A stretch of 64,000 nucleotides of DNA from Solimicrobium silvestre (GTDB taxonomy: Bacteria > Pseudomonadota > Gammaproteobacteria > Burkholderiales > Burkholderiaceae_D): the NCBI RefSeq assembly GCF_002976435.1, contig NZ_PUGF01000001.1:372001-436000 (forward strand), written 5' to 3'. The position numbers were made by a program, and so were the translations under genes. Position 1 is the first letter of the stretch. The number at the start of each line of letters is the position of its first letter. Under the pieces are notes generated by a model. That model did not search any database. It had not been told where the DNA came from and worked only from the letters and a program-made list of their open reading frames with translations. Below, piece after piece: positions 15,838 to 24,935 of the stretch.

Positions 15838-17130
15838 ATGAAAAAATCATTACTAGCACTGGCTGTCATGTCGATGGCAACTACCTTCGCTCACGCTGAC
15901 ACTACCGTGCAGTTATACGGAATTTTAGATGAAGGCTTTGCCCACATTGAGCACTCTTTACCGGCTAACGACCAATTCGCGTTTAGTCTGAATCCTTATA
16001 ACGTAACGGCACAAAACCAGAGCAGTGTGAACGCACTAGTTTCCGGTGGCGCATCGATGTCACGCTGGGGTATTCAAGGCAATGAAGATTTGGGTGGCGG
16101 TATGAAGACCTTCTTCAAATTAGAATCCGCCATGAATCTTGGCAGCGGACAAATCGCCAACAATGGACAAACTGTTTTAAACAACGCCAATTCGCTATCT
16201 ACCATTAGCGGTGCAGCTGCAATCAATGGCCAGCTATTTTCTCGCGCGGCTTATGTTGGTTTGGGCGATGCTACTTGGGGTTCTATTGAGCTTGGCAGAA
16301 CCACCGCGTTCTCCTTTGATCAAACATCTGAATTCGATCCATTGCACGGTTCAGGCTTATATTCATTAATCGGTTTTTCAGGCGCAACCGGCGGCGGTTT
16401 GGGACTGACTGAAAATTCACGTTTAGATAACAGCCTGAAATATGAAAACAAAATCGGCGATGTCGGCTTTGGTTTGCAATACAAAATCGCTAACACCAAT
16501 AGCTCAGAAGCAGATGATGTCGGTTCCGTCTTAGAAGGTATGTTGTCCTATAAAAGTGGTTCATTCAGCTTGGAAGCAACCGCTTCACAGGCTAAAAATA
16601 CCCCGGCACTGTCATTCAAACTGTTTACCAATGATGTCGGCTTACGTGTATCAGACACTTCCGGCTACATGCTGACCGCTAAGTTTGAAGTAACGCCACA
16701 ATCTACCGTGAGAGCAGGGATCGAACGTACTAGCCAAAGCACGCCTTCCAGTTCCAATAACTGGAACACCCAAATCACTAACTATTACGGCATGTCGATA
16801 GCTGGTCTGGTAACGGCAAAAGCCTTCGATCCTACTTGGGGCAGTGCCGTCGTCACTACCGCATGGATCGGTGAGGGTTATCAATTCACCGATAAATTTA
16901 CCTTGGATGCGGGTTATTACAACATAAATAACGCAGCAAATAACCACAACGACCAATACACAATACAAGCCTTATCAATGATGGCTGACTACAGCTTTAC
17001 CAAACACACCGACCTCTACGCCGGCTTAATGCTGGCCCACTATAGCGGCGAGTATTTAGTACAGCAAAGCCCGCCAACACTGGCAACACGTAACGCCATT
17101 TTCGGCACCGGTTTGCGCGTAAGATTTTAA
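15838..17130 (+). CDS. Gram-negative porin (Burkholderiales type)
   Basis: A 430-aa outer-membrane porin. ATG 15838 gives the signal MKKSLLALAVMSMATTFAHA and a mature start of DTTVQLYGILDEGFAHIE, the standard first strand of beta-proteobacterial trimeric porins. SRWGIQGNEDLGGGMKTFFKLES and AAYVGLGDATWGSIELGRT are family signatures (first hairpins and the L3 entry), and the protein ends with the Phe-terminated strand GTGLRVRF. An intrinsic terminator follows directly. A ModE-box-like palindrome in the promoter and the ModE gene downstream suggest control by molybdate. Whether the channel passes oxyanions or is a general porin cannot be read from sequence. Confidence 0.92.
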   Translation: MKKSLLALAVMSMATTFAHADTTVQLYGILDEGFAHIEHSLPANDQFAFSLNPYNVTAQNQSSVNALVSGGASMSRWGIQGNEDLGGGMKTFFKLESAMNLGSGQIANNGQTVLNNANSLSTISGAAAINGQLFSRAAYVGLGDATWGSIELGRTTAFSFDQTSEFDPLHGSGLYSLIGFSGATGGGLGLTENSRLDNSLKYENKIGDVGFGLQYKIANTNSSEADDVGSVLEGMLSYKSGSFSLEATASQAKNTPALSFKLFTNDVGLRVSDTSGYMLTAKFEVTPQSTVRAGIERTSQSTPSSSNNWNTQITNYYGMSIAGLVTAKAFDPTWGSAVVTTAWIGEGYQFTDKFTLDAGYYNINNAANNHNDQYTIQALSMMADYSFTKHTDLYAGLMLAHYSGEYLVQQSPPTLATRNAIFGTGLRVRF

Positions 17131-17157
17131 TTCTGCTTTAGCTAGCTGAGTTTGAAG

Positions 17158-17190
17158 AGGCCATGATGAATTTTCATCATGGCCTTTTTT
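17158..17190 (+). terminator. Rho-independent terminator after porin
   Basis: AGGCCATGATGA and TCATCATGGCCT pair perfectly (12 bp) over a 4-nt loop and run into a T-tract. It lies 27 bp after the porin stop and separates the porin from the ModE gene. Confidence 0.9.
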
Positions 17191-17241
17191 CATTTTCATC
17201 AGTATGCTAAGCACCTTATTTGAAACTTTTGCAGACACACT

Positions 17242-18054
17242 ATGGAAACCAAAGATAACGCCATCAAGCTGGACAGCTCCGTGTGGATGACGGTCGGCGG
17301 GGAAAATTTTGGTGACCAGAGCCGCGTCGCTCTGCTGGCTAAAATTGCCGAATGCGGCTCAATTACACAGGCAGCTAAAGAAATCAAAATGAGTTACAAG
17401 GCTGCGTGGGATGCTATCGACAAAATGAATACGCTGGCGGGTGAGCCGTTGGTGGAGCGCGTCAGCGGCGGCAAAGGCGGTGGCGGTACACGCCTAACCC
17501 AACGCGGAACACAGTTAGTGCAAAACTTTAAAATCATTGAACTGGAACATCGGCGGTTTATTGATCAGCTCAGCCAGCAATCGCTAGGCATCGCGGACGA
17601 TTTATTACTAATCAGGAGAATGAATATGAAAACCAGTGCGCGTAACCAGTTTTTAGGAAAAGTAAGCGCCATCAAACACGGCTCCGTCAATGACGAGATT
17701 GAATTGCAGATTGCCGGTGGACACAAAATAGTCGCCATCATCACCCACGAAAGCACCGAAGAGCTCGGCCTGCAGGTCGGCGTTGAAGCGTTTGCCTTAA
17801 TGAAGGCCTCGTCCATTATTGTGATGACGGACTGCGAAGGTGCAAAATTTTCTGCCCGCAATCGCTTAAGCGGCGTCGTTGCACGCTTAATCTCCGGCGC
17901 GGTCAACACCGACGTGCTGATTGAATTGACTGGTGGCGGTTCAATTTCAGCCATCATCACCAATGAAAGCTGCAATACACTTGGGCTAACTGTCGGCGTC
18001 CATGCCACGGGAATATTCAAGGCCTCCAGCGTGATTCTGGGAATTCCAGCATAA
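17242..18054 (+). CDS. modE: ModE-type molybdate-responsive regulator
   Basis: A 270-aa regulator with the full ModE layout: an N-terminal winged helix (about residues 24-110, ALLAKIAECGSITQAAKEIKMSYKAAWDAID, then GGKGGGGTRLTQRG) and two C-terminal Mop/TOBE domains (about 130-197 and 203-270). Each Mop repeat has the SARNx signature (TSARNQFLGKV and FSARNRLSGVV) followed by hTxESxxxLGLxVG. Dimeric ModE binds molybdate or tungstate through its Mop domains and then DNA at a palindromic box. A matching palindrome lies upstream of the porin 1.5 kb earlier. No molybdate ABC transporter genes are in the window. Separated from the porin by a terminator, so it is probably transcribed independently. 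Confidence 0.92.
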   Translation: METKDNAIKLDSSVWMTVGGENFGDQSRVALLAKIAECGSITQAAKEIKMSYKAAWDAIDKMNTLAGEPLVERVSGGKGGGGTRLTQRGTQLVQNFKIIELEHRRFIDQLSQQSLGIADDLLLIRRMNMKTSARNQFLGKVSAIKHGSVNDEIELQIAGGHKIVAIITHESTEELGLQVGVEAFALMKASSIIVMTDCEGAKFSARNRLSGVVARLISGAVNTDVLIELTGGGSISAIITNESCNTLGLTVGVHATGIFKASSVILGIPA

Positions 18055-18104
18055 AGTGTGCGGATCTAGGATAATCATCTTCTTCGTACTTACCGGTCAA
18101 TATC

Positions 18105-19001
18105 ATGCCTGTCTCCCTTGAAAACCTACTCGTTATCGGCGTTTCTTCGCGTGCACTATTTGATCTGGAAACGGAAGAAGACATTTTTCAGCAACAAGGT
18201 TTAGCCAATTATCGGCAGCATCAACTTGAACACGAAAATACCATTTTAAAACCCGGAGCAGGTTTTGCATTGGTACGCGCCTTATTAAAACTCAACGCCC
18301 TCACGCCCGATAAACGTCTGGTTGAAGTCGTGATTATGTCGCGCAATTCGTCTGAAACATCGCTGCGCATTTTTAACTCCATCAAACACTATGATCTTGA
18401 CATTACTCGCGCTGCATTAACCGGCGGCTCCATGTTGGCACCGTATTTAAAGGCATTTAACATCAGCCTGTTTTTATCTAAGCATGAAGAAGACGTGAGA
18501 GCCGCAGCCAGCTCGGGCGTGGCGGCGGCGTTGCTTTATCAAAAGCCGGACAAGATCACACAAGAGTTAGATCAAATCCGGATTGCTTTTGACGGTGATG
18601 CGGTGATTTTCTCCGACGCGTCTGAACGCATTTATCAGGAACACGGCGTAGAAGCATTCGAGCAGCATGAACGTGAAAATGCACGCAACCCCTTAGTTGC
18701 CGGCCCATTTGCACCCGTCTTAAAAGCACTGGCGTTTATTCAAACCCACTTCAAAGCGCCTGACGGACAAAGCTCACCGATCCGCACCGCCTTAGTCACC
18801 GCGCGAGCATCTCCTGCGCATGAACGGGTCATTCGCACTTTGCGTGCCTGGGATGTACTGATTGATGAGACTTTTTTTATGGGCGGGGTAGAAAAATCGG
18901 CCGTGTTAGCCGCTTTTCAACCGCATATGTTTTTTGATGACCAGCACGGTCATTGCCAACTAGCCGCGCCCTTGGTACAAACCGGGCGCGTACTTGGCTA
19001 A
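18105..19001 (+). CDS. Cytosolic 5'-nucleotidase (cN-I-like)
   Basis: A 298-aa protein of the PF06189 5'-nucleotidase family, related to animal cytosolic 5'-nucleotidase I, which dephosphorylates nucleoside monophosphates. Characteristic segments are LVIGVSSRALFDLETEE at the N-terminus, VVIMSRNSSETSLRIFNSI, LTGGSMLAPYLKAFNISLFLS, RIAFDGDAVIFSDASE (the acidic catalytic-type loop) and VEKSAVLAAFQPHMFFDDQ at the end. No signal peptide. It starts about 50 bp after the ModE gene and could share its transcript. It converges with the thiolase gene, leaving 21 bp between the stops. Confidence 0.88.
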   Translation: MPVSLENLLVIGVSSRALFDLETEEDIFQQQGLANYRQHQLEHENTILKPGAGFALVRALLKLNALTPDKRLVEVVIMSRNSSETSLRIFNSIKHYDLDITRAALTGGSMLAPYLKAFNISLFLSKHEEDVRAAASSGVAAALLYQKPDKITQELDQIRIAFDGDAVIFSDASERIYQEHGVEAFEQHERENARNPLVAGPFAPVLKALAFIQTHFKAPDGQSSPIRTALVTARASPAHERVIRTLRAWDVLIDETFFMGGVEKSAVLAAFQPHMFFDDQHGHCQLAAPLVQTGRVLG

Positions 19002-19022
19002 CTTTTAAGTTAACGTCATTAA

Positions 19023-20225
19023 TTAGACACGTTCGATCACAATGGCTATACCCTGACCAACGCCGATACACATCGTACACAACGCATATCGCCCACCGGT
19101 GCGCTGCAACTGATACATCGCGGTTGTCACTAGTCGTGCCCCGCTCATGCCTAGCGGGTGTCCCAGCGCGATTGCACCACCGTTGGGATTTACCCGTGGA
19201 TCATTGTCCTGCAAGCCCAGCAAACGCAGCACAGCCAAGCCTTGCGCGGCAAAGGCTTCATTCAATTCAATCACATCCATCTGATCCAGCGTCATTCCCA
19301 ATTGCGCTAACAATTTTTGGGTTGCTGGTACCGGGCCGATGCCCATCAACCGTGGCGCGACACCAGCAACAGCCATACCGACTATGCGTGCCCGCGGCAC
19401 CAGCCCATGCTGTTTTACAGCGTTTTCACTCGCCAGCAATAACGCACATGCGCCATCATTAATGCCCGACGCATTTCCAGCAGTCACACTGCCATTAGAA
19501 TGAACGACACCTTTTAATTTACCCAGAGCTTCCATGCTAGTCGCGCGCGGATGTTCATCCTGATGCACAACAATCGGCTGGCCTTTTTTCTGATCAATAA
19601 TGACTGGGGTAATTTCTTGCGCAAATAGACCACTTAGTTGCGCTGCCGCTGCTTTGTTCTGACTAGCGACGGCAAATAAATCCTGATCTTCACGACTAAT
19701 GCCATATTCAGCTGCGACGTTTTCTGCGGTCTGCGGCATTGAATCGATGCCGTATTGCGCCTGCATCAGTTGATTGACGAAACGCCAGCCCATCGTCGTA
19801 TCAAAAATTTCAGCCTTGCGTGAAAATGCGCTATCGGCTTTACTCATGACAAACGGCGCACGCGTCATCGATTCAACGCCTCCGGCGATCATCAACTCCG
19901 TGTCACCAGAACGAATTGCGCGCGCGCAAGTGCCCACCGCATCCATACCAGAACCACATAAGCGATTAATCGTTGAGCCAGCGACTTCCAACGGAAAGCC
20001 AGCCAGCAAAGCCGACATGCGCGCCACATTCCGGTTATCTTCACCGGCCTGATTGGCGCAACCCAAAATCACATCCTGTACGGCGGCCCAATCCATTTGA
20101 GGATGGCGGGCCATTAGCGCACGCAGTGGAATGGCAGCAAGATCATCCGCACGCAACTCTTTTAAAGCGCCACCATAACGGCCGATCGGGGTACGAAGTG
20201 CATCGCAAATATAGGCTTGGTTCAT
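19023..20225 (-). CDS. pcaF: 3-oxoadipyl-CoA thiolase (PcaF/PaaJ-type)
   Basis: A 400-aa thiolase predicted to cleave 3-oxoadipyl-CoA to succinyl-CoA and acetyl-CoA, the last step of beta-ketoadipate or phenylacetate degradation. The acylated cysteine is in [12 protein letters not shown], the second cysteine in [10 protein letters not shown] and the histidine in [16 protein letters not shown]. The GWRFVN...[15 protein letters not shown] segment is typical of PcaF rather than of acetoacetyl-CoA thiolases. I use ATG 20225 ([15 protein letters not shown]); the upstream in-frame residues are not thiolase-like. No other pca or paa genes are adjacent, so the pathway context is missing and a broader acyl-CoA role is possible. 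Confidence 0.85.
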   Translation of the reverse strand: MNQAYICDALRTPIGRYGGALKELRADDLAAIPLRALMARHPQMDWAAVQDVILGCANQAGEDNRNVARMSALLAGFPLEVAGSTINRLCGSGMDAVGTCARAIRSGDTELMIAGGVESMTRAPFVMSKADSAFSRKAEIFDTTMGWRFVNQLMQAQYGIDSMPQTAENVAAEYGISREDQDLFAVASQNKAAAAQLSGLFAQEITPVIIDQKKGQPIVVHQDEHPRATSMEALGKLKGVVHSNGSVTAGNASGINDGACALLLASENAVKQHGLVPRARIVGMAVAGVAPRLMGIGPVPATQKLLAQLGMTLDQMDVIELNEAFAAQGLAVLRLLGLQDNDPRVNPNGGAIALGHPLGMSGARLVTTAMYQLQRTGGRYALCTMCIGVGQGIAIVIERV

Positions 20226-20360
20226 GTGTGTTCTTGAAAAAATGAAAACAGTAAAGAATAACGTCAATGATCTGATCGGTCAATTCAGCGTCACCGCGAA
20301 ATAATGAAGTACCCGAGTTCAATATCGAGGTTGCCTTGATTGTAAAAATAACTCACTTAC

Positions 20361-20389
20361 GCTATTTCACGAACGGAACGCGAAATAGC
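20361..20389. promoter_or_regulatory. Inverted repeat in the thiolase/deacetylase divergent region
   Basis: GCTATTTC at 20361-20368 pairs with GAAATAGC at 20382-20389, extendable to 11 bp with one mismatch. It lies between the divergent thiolase and deacetylase genes and is a candidate operator for either. Confidence 0.4.
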
Positions 20390-20439
20390 CAGCTGAGGCA
20401 GTACAATGTCGGCTACTTCAATCGTACTTTTTCCCTTCT

Positions 20440-21387
20440 GTGTTAATTCAATTTAGAACCTTTACTTTTCGCAAACTATTGTGCCCGCCGCCGTATCAAC
20501 TGTGCTTCACCAAGTTTTTGTTTTTTTTAACGATTACTTGCTGTTTCAGTACCGCATGCCTGGCCAATCCTGCATCTGCTGAACTTGCCGAGTCTGCAGC
20601 ACCTGCCACACCTGCGCCGATCCGCTTCCTGCTCAGTTTTGACGACGGCCCAAGCGGCAATAAATATAACAATTCAACCGAACAGGTTCTCGAGGTGCTG
20701 GCGAACAATCATGTTCAAGCTGGCATTAAGGCACTTTTTTTTACCCAGACACGCGCAGTCACTGGTGGCGGCACTGCAATCGGAAGAAAACTGATGCAGC
20801 GCGAATGGAATGAAGGTCATCTGCTAGGATTTCATACCGCGACACCACATCATTCCAATCACCGCTTTTTAAGTGAGCCAGAATTTGAACAATCACTGCA
20901 AGACGGCATTGCCGATTTAACGGAAATTACTGGCGTTGCGCCAAAATTAGTACGCCCGCCTTTTTGGAATTACGACAAACGCACATTCGCAGCGTATCAA
21001 CGCCACGGCATGCAAGTTTTACTGACTGATTTAAGTGCCAATGACGGAAAAATTTGGGGAGTAAATTTCAGCTTCCATAAACACAGCAATATGCTCAAAC
21101 AACTGGGTGAGCTACGCGCAAAATGGCTAGCTGGCAAGTTACCAGTCGTCGATGGCTGCACACCGATAGTCGTCACTTTTCATGATGTGAATACCTACAC
21201 ATCGAACCACGTTGAAGTGTACTTAGAAATTTTGGTGCAGGTTGCCGCCGAATTAGAGATGCCGACCACGACCATCCCTTTTTATACTAATCGCGATGAA
21301 CTAGAGCGCGCCGCATTAACTAGCGCCATGCATGACACATCAATCAAGCCGCCACTACCCGGAATATGGAATTGGCTATGGCAATAA
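20440..21387 (+). CDS. Polysaccharide deacetylase (NodB-like) family protein
   Basis: A protein of up to 315 aa with an N-terminal hydrophobic leader and a NodB-homology carbohydrate-esterase domain. Motif 1 SFDDGPSG supplies the catalytic Asp and a metal Asp, motif 2 HTATPHHSNHR the metal histidines, and motif 3 RPPFWNYDKR the substrate-groove Arg. Family members remove N- or O-acetyl groups from chitin, peptidoglycan or exopolysaccharide, metal-dependently. The start is GTG at 20440 without a convincing ribosome-binding site; a TTG within FTKFLFF would give a more compact leader. Its last 12 bases overlap convergently with the phosphopantetheinyl transferase gene of the aryl-polyene operon. 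Confidence 0.82.
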   Translation: MLIQFRTFTFRKLLCPPPYQLCFTKFLFFLTITCCFSTACLANPASAELAESAAPATPAPIRFLLSFDDGPSGNKYNNSTEQVLEVLANNHVQAGIKALFFTQTRAVTGGGTAIGRKLMQREWNEGHLLGFHTATPHHSNHRFLSEPEFEQSLQDGIADLTEITGVAPKLVRPPFWNYDKRTFAAYQRHGMQVLLTDLSANDGKIWGVNFSFHKHSNMLKQLGELRAKWLAGKLPVVDGCTPIVVTFHDVNTYTSNHVEVYLEILVQVAAELEMPTTTIPFYTNRDELERAALTSAMHDTSIKPPLPGIWNWLWQ

Positions 21388-22035
21388 TTTTACCCAATCA
21401 ACCGTTTCAAGTTTGGGTAATTCGCCAAGTTCAAACTCCGTGCACAGCACAATAGAAATGGCCGGATGCGGTAACGTATAACAGTAATCATTGTGCGGTA
21501 AAGCATGGCTTTGCGTAAGCTTGTAGTGCGCTTCCTTGCGACTCCAAAGTTGATAAAATGCAGCTACTTTGCTGTCATCAGCTTGCAAAGCTAGCCACGC
21601 GTTTTCATCTGCACTAAAAGCCTGCTGGCTTAATGCATGTAAATCACGGCTGGTATTTAACTCTTCAATATCAAGCCCTAATTGGGTCGACAAACTAACT
21701 GCGCAGGCAATCCAGTTGCCAGTATGCGACAAGCTAAATTCTGGGGTGTTGGTCAAATTAGGTATGTGCAATAACGGTGCGTTATTAGCTTGCTCAGTGA
21801 GCACAATACTGTTGACGGCGATGTTTAGCGTCCGAGCTAAAACACAACGCAATAGAAGCCGCCCGATTAAAAACTGACGTTGGCGCAATGGCCGCATAAA
21901 CCGTTTGTACCGCTCAATTTCCGAGATACTCAACCAAGAGAGCAAAGGAGCTAGCTGCTCATCAGTAACGGTACGGCTATCAATCAGCCATACCGTTGCG
22001 ATGCCGGCTATTTTATTTGTCGCCGATTCTGACAA
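21376..22035 (-). CDS. 4'-phosphopantetheinyl transferase (Sfp type) of APE operon
   Basis: A 219-aa Sfp-type transferase that should convert the two operon-encoded acyl carrier proteins to their holo forms. Signatures are GRLLLRCVLA, LSHTGNWIACAVS, GLDIEELN (metal-binding Asp/Glu) and LWSRKEAHYKL (WxxKEA). The only in-frame ATGs (22110, 22077) lie inside the preceding gene and before non-homologous residues. I therefore propose TTG 22035, which has AAGG six bases upstream and a 23-nt overlap with the upstream gene. This is the last gene of the 21-gene operon, corresponding to the PPTase of E. coli-type APE clusters. Confidence 0.82.
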   Translation of the reverse strand: MSESATNKIAGIATVWLIDSRTVTDEQLAPLLSWLSISEIERYKRFMRPLRQRQFLIGRLLLRCVLARTLNIAVNSIVLTEQANNAPLLHIPNLTNTPEFSLSHTGNWIACAVSLSTQLGLDIEELNTSRDLHALSQQAFSADENAWLALQADDSKVAAFYQLWSRKEAHYKLTQSHALPHNDYCYTLPHPAISIVLCTEFELGELPKLETVDWVKLLP

Positions 22036-22456
22036 AATCAGCCTTAAATGCAACGCCAGACATGATAGTACCAACATGACATTCAAACTCAGTAGCGCTT
22101 GGGTTTTCAACGTTGTTGTAGTTGTTGGTGATGTTTACGACGGCATTTGCGCCAAGTTCAACAGCACGTTTTTGCAGTGAAATCATGTCGGATAAAAATA
22201 CCCAGTTACAGGATTTTTCATCTGACTTACCAACAGCATTAGTTTTCAGACTGACCTTATCACTGCCTAGTGTTTTAATGATTGCAGGTGTAGTTTGACC
22301 AGCAAAATAAAATTTAACTGAATCACCAAGGCGCGCCTGAGCATCATTCGCAGCCATTGCACCGGCAATCGGTAACATCACTTTGGTGTCTGAAGCTTGT
22401 GCTGACATTGCTACTGCACTAGTAACCAACATTATTGCCAAAATCTTTTTCATCAT
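22013..22456 (-). CDS. Exported YbjQ-like small protein in APE operon
   Basis: A 147-aa exported protein. The leader MMKKILAIMLVTSAVAMSAQAS is followed by a domain whose second half (LQKRAVELGANAVVNITNNY, then the C-terminal GVAFKADFV strand) resembles the YbjQ/DUF74 fold of heavy-metal-binding-like proteins. Homologues are often mislabelled as excinuclease subunits. Two cysteines (in KSCNWVF and EFECHVG) may form a disulfide. It sits between the second ketosynthase and the PPTase genes, so a role linked to pigment export or assembly in the periplasm is inferred. Its biochemical activity is unknown. Confidence 0.7.
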   Translation of the reverse strand: MMKKILAIMLVTSAVAMSAQASDTKVMLPIAGAMAANDAQARLGDSVKFYFAGQTTPAIIKTLGSDKVSLKTNAVGKSDEKSCNWVFLSDMISLQKRAVELGANAVVNITNNYNNVENPSATEFECHVGTIMSGVAFKADFVRIGDK

Positions 22457-22495
22457 TTCTTCCTTTATTTAAAAAATCTACTTCGTTGAAATCAT

Positions 22496-23740
22496 TCAAT
22501 TTTGCACTTTTTTAAAAATCAATGACGTATTGATTCCTCCAAACGCAAAGTTATTACTCATCACATAGTCACACTGTAATTCTCTACCAGAGCCGACAAT
22601 ATAGTCCAGTTCAGCACACCGTGGATCAACATTTTCAAGATTAACGGTAGGCGCAAACCAGCCTTCACGCATCATCTCAATACTGATCCACGCTTCTAAA
22701 GCACCGCACGCGCCAAGCGTGTGGCCCATATAACTTTTTAAGGAACTGATCGGCGTATGTTTACCGAACACCTGGGCTGTTGCGTGCGACTCTGCAATAT
22801 CACCTTGCTCTGTGCCAGTTCCATGCGCATTCACATAGCCAATATCCGACGCTTGCAATCCTGCATCAGCTAACGCTAATTGCATGGCAATTTTCATTGT
22901 TTCAGAATTTGGTTGGGTTACATGGCAACCGTCGCTATTAGTCGCAAAGCCGACCAGTTCAGCGTAGATCGTGGCACCACGTGCCTGCGCATGTTCAAAC
23001 TCTTCCAAAATTAAACTACCTGCACCCTCGCCTATTACTAAACCATCGCGATTAGTATCAAACGGACGCGGTGTTGTGCTGGCTGCGTCATTTTTAACGC
23101 TGGTCGCAAATAAGGTATCAAACACTGCGGCTTCGGTTGCGCATAACTCTTCTGCACCGCCGGCGATCATGGCAAGTTGACGACCGCTGCGGATGGCTTC
23201 ATAGGCATAACCGATTCCCTGGCTACCTGAAGTGCAGGCACTTGAAGTGGTAATTACTCGCCCGGTTAAACCGAAGAACACGCCAATGTTTACCGGCGCG
23301 GTATGCGCCATCATTTTGATATAGGTGGTAGCGTTGATGCCTTTGGTGGTGCGCTCTTCCATCATGCGGCCAAAGTCGCCAATCGCGCTTGGCGTACCTG
23401 CTGATGAGCCGAATGAAACGCCCATTTGCCCACTTTTTATCAGCGGCGAATCTAACAAACCCGCATCAAGCAAGGCTAATTCGCTGGCGCGAGTCGCCAT
23501 TAATGCTATCCGCCCCATACTGCGAATAGCTTTACGATTATATTTTTCAGATAATTCAAACGGTACTGCCGGTGCGCCCAATTGCGTATTCAAGCCCTCG
23601 TAATCGGCCCATTCCGGCATATTGACGATGGCGTTTTGGTAACGACCAAGTCGCTCGCGTATCGTTTTCCAATCATTACCGATTGGACTAATACCGGCCA
23701 TGCCGGTGACTACCACCCGGTGGTTTTTCTGAAGCGTCAT
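22496..23740 (-). CDS. apeR: Beta-ketoacyl-ACP synthase, ApeR-like
   Basis: A 414-aa ketosynthase with a complete Cys-His-His triad: SSACTSGSQGIGYAYEAI (nucleophile), AHGTGTEQGD and KSYMGHTLGACGA. The NNFAFGGINTSLI motif closes the fold. It is the second active KS of the operon and corresponds by sequence and position to ApeR, which in E. coli-type APE clusters acts beside the main ApeO/ApeC heterodimer. Its start overlaps the end of the FabG-like gene by four bases. It could prime or finish polyene elongation; the exact step is not deducible here. Confidence 0.88.
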   Translation of the reverse strand: MTLQKNHRVVVTGMAGISPIGNDWKTIRERLGRYQNAIVNMPEWADYEGLNTQLGAPAVPFELSEKYNRKAIRSMGRIALMATRASELALLDAGLLDSPLIKSGQMGVSFGSSAGTPSAIGDFGRMMEERTTKGINATTYIKMMAHTAPVNIGVFFGLTGRVITTSSACTSGSQGIGYAYEAIRSGRQLAMIAGGAEELCATEAAVFDTLFATSVKNDAASTTPRPFDTNRDGLVIGEGAGSLILEEFEHAQARGATIYAELVGFATNSDGCHVTQPNSETMKIAMQLALADAGLQASDIGYVNAHGTGTEQGDIAESHATAQVFGKHTPISSLKSYMGHTLGACGALEAWISIEMMREGWFAPTVNLENVDPRCAELDYIVGSGRELQCDYVMSNNFAFGGINTSLIFKKVQN

Positions 23741-24462
23741 GCCATGCCTCCGTTCACTGAAATAACCTGGCGAGTCACATAGGCGGCATCGTCATTCATT
23801 AAAAAACTCACCACAGCGGCGACTTCTTCCGGCTTACCAATGCGGCGCGCAGGGATCATTTTTAACGCTTCTTCCATAGGGACACCGCTCACCATATCGG
23901 TATCGATCAAGCCCGGCGCTACACAGTTAACGGTAATAGCACGGCTAGCCAACTCAATGGCCAATGCCTTAGTAGCACCGATAATTCCCGCCTTGGCAGC
24001 GCTGTAGTTTACCTGACCGCGGTTACCTATTAAGCCGGAAACCGACGCCAAAGTGACGATACGGGCAGGCTTTTTACGACGTACCATCGGCATAATAAGC
24101 GGGTTTAACACATTATAAAAACCGTCTAAATTAGTCTGCAAAACGATGTCCCAATCTTCTCCCGACATCGCAGGGAAAGCATTGTCACGCGCCACACCGG
24201 CATTGCACACCACACCGTAATAACAGCCGTGCTGTTCAACATCGGCTAATAACGTAGTGGCGGTGGTATCACGGTCACTAATATCAAACTGTAAAACCCG
24301 GCAGGCGCGCCCCATCGCCGCAATCGTTTGAGCGACCTGATCTGCCTCATCGCGCATACTGCGGCAATGGATAACAATGTCATAGCCATCCGCCGCCAAG
24401 CGCAGCGCAATCGCTTTTCCAATACCTCGTGACGATCCGGTGACCAACACACTCTTATTCAT
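23737..24462 (-). CDS. apeQ: 3-ketoacyl-ACP reductase (FabG-like), ApeQ-like
   Basis: A 241-aa short-chain dehydrogenase/reductase that reduces the beta-keto group of the growing polyene with NADPH. TGSSRGIGKAIA is the cofactor loop, NAGVARDN the structural NAG motif, and SVSGLIGNRGQVNYSAAKAG supplies the Ser-Tyr-Lys catalytic residues. It is embedded between the dehydratase and ketosynthase genes, two bases from the former and overlapping the latter by four bases, as in other APE clusters. Confidence 0.92.
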   Translation of the reverse strand: MNKSVLVTGSSRGIGKAIALRLAADGYDIVIHCRSMRDEADQVAQTIAAMGRACRVLQFDISDRDTTATTLLADVEQHGCYYGVVCNAGVARDNAFPAMSGEDWDIVLQTNLDGFYNVLNPLIMPMVRRKKPARIVTLASVSGLIGNRGQVNYSAAKAGIIGATKALAIELASRAITVNCVAPGLIDTDMVSGVPMEEALKMIPARRIGKPEEVAAVVSFLMNDDAAYVTRQVISVNGGMA

Positions 24463-24464
24463 AA

Positions 24465-24935
24465 CTAACTTTCATTTGAACTATTCTGTAAAAAATCACT
24501 AGCATTGTCAGGCTGAAAAACCGTCACGGTTGCCGTTGCCAGTGCGTCAGCATTCGGGTCGTTCGCATCACTAATTGTGCATTCAAATGCGCCCAAACCA
24601 TTTTCATTTTGTAATACCCGCTGCACCTGCACTTGCAATACGCTGCCCAATAAAAAACTGGAACAGCTGCATTCATAACGGCGTGAGCCAAGTAAAAAAC
24701 CGACCTTCACTGCCTCTTCGCGCTGCTGTGCGGAATATCCGGCAAATGCGGCAATCGCTTGCGCCATGTATTCGATACCAATCCAGGCACCGACTCCCGC
24801 CCCATCAAAGAACCTGCTTTCAGGCGTAATGGTCAGCTCTGCACACAAGGACTCTGCATCGACCGCAATCACCCTGTCAAGCAACACCATCGGGTCTTTG
24901 TGCGGGATTAAGCTTCGAATTTCGGGAAAGCTCAT
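24465..24935 (-). CDS. apeP: 3-hydroxyacyl-ACP dehydratase (hotdog), ApeP-like
   Basis: A 156-aa hotdog-fold protein related to FabA/FabZ-like dehydratases of aryl-polyene clusters. PHKDPMVLLDRVI carries the likely catalytic His near residue 12, and IGIEYMAQAIAAFAGY corresponds to the central hotdog helix. It should remove water from 3-hydroxyacyl-ACP to give the conjugated double bond. A second dehydratase domain is fused to the ligase in this operon. The start codon abuts the stop of the ApeO-like gene with a one-base overlap. Confidence 0.87.
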   Translation of the reverse strand: MSFPEIRSLIPHKDPMVLLDRVIAVDAESLCAELTITPESRFFDGAGVGAWIGIEYMAQAIAAFAGYSAQQREEAVKVGFLLGSRRYECSCSSFLLGSVLQVQVQRVLQNENGLGAFECTISDANDPNADALATATVTVFQPDNASDFLQNSSNES

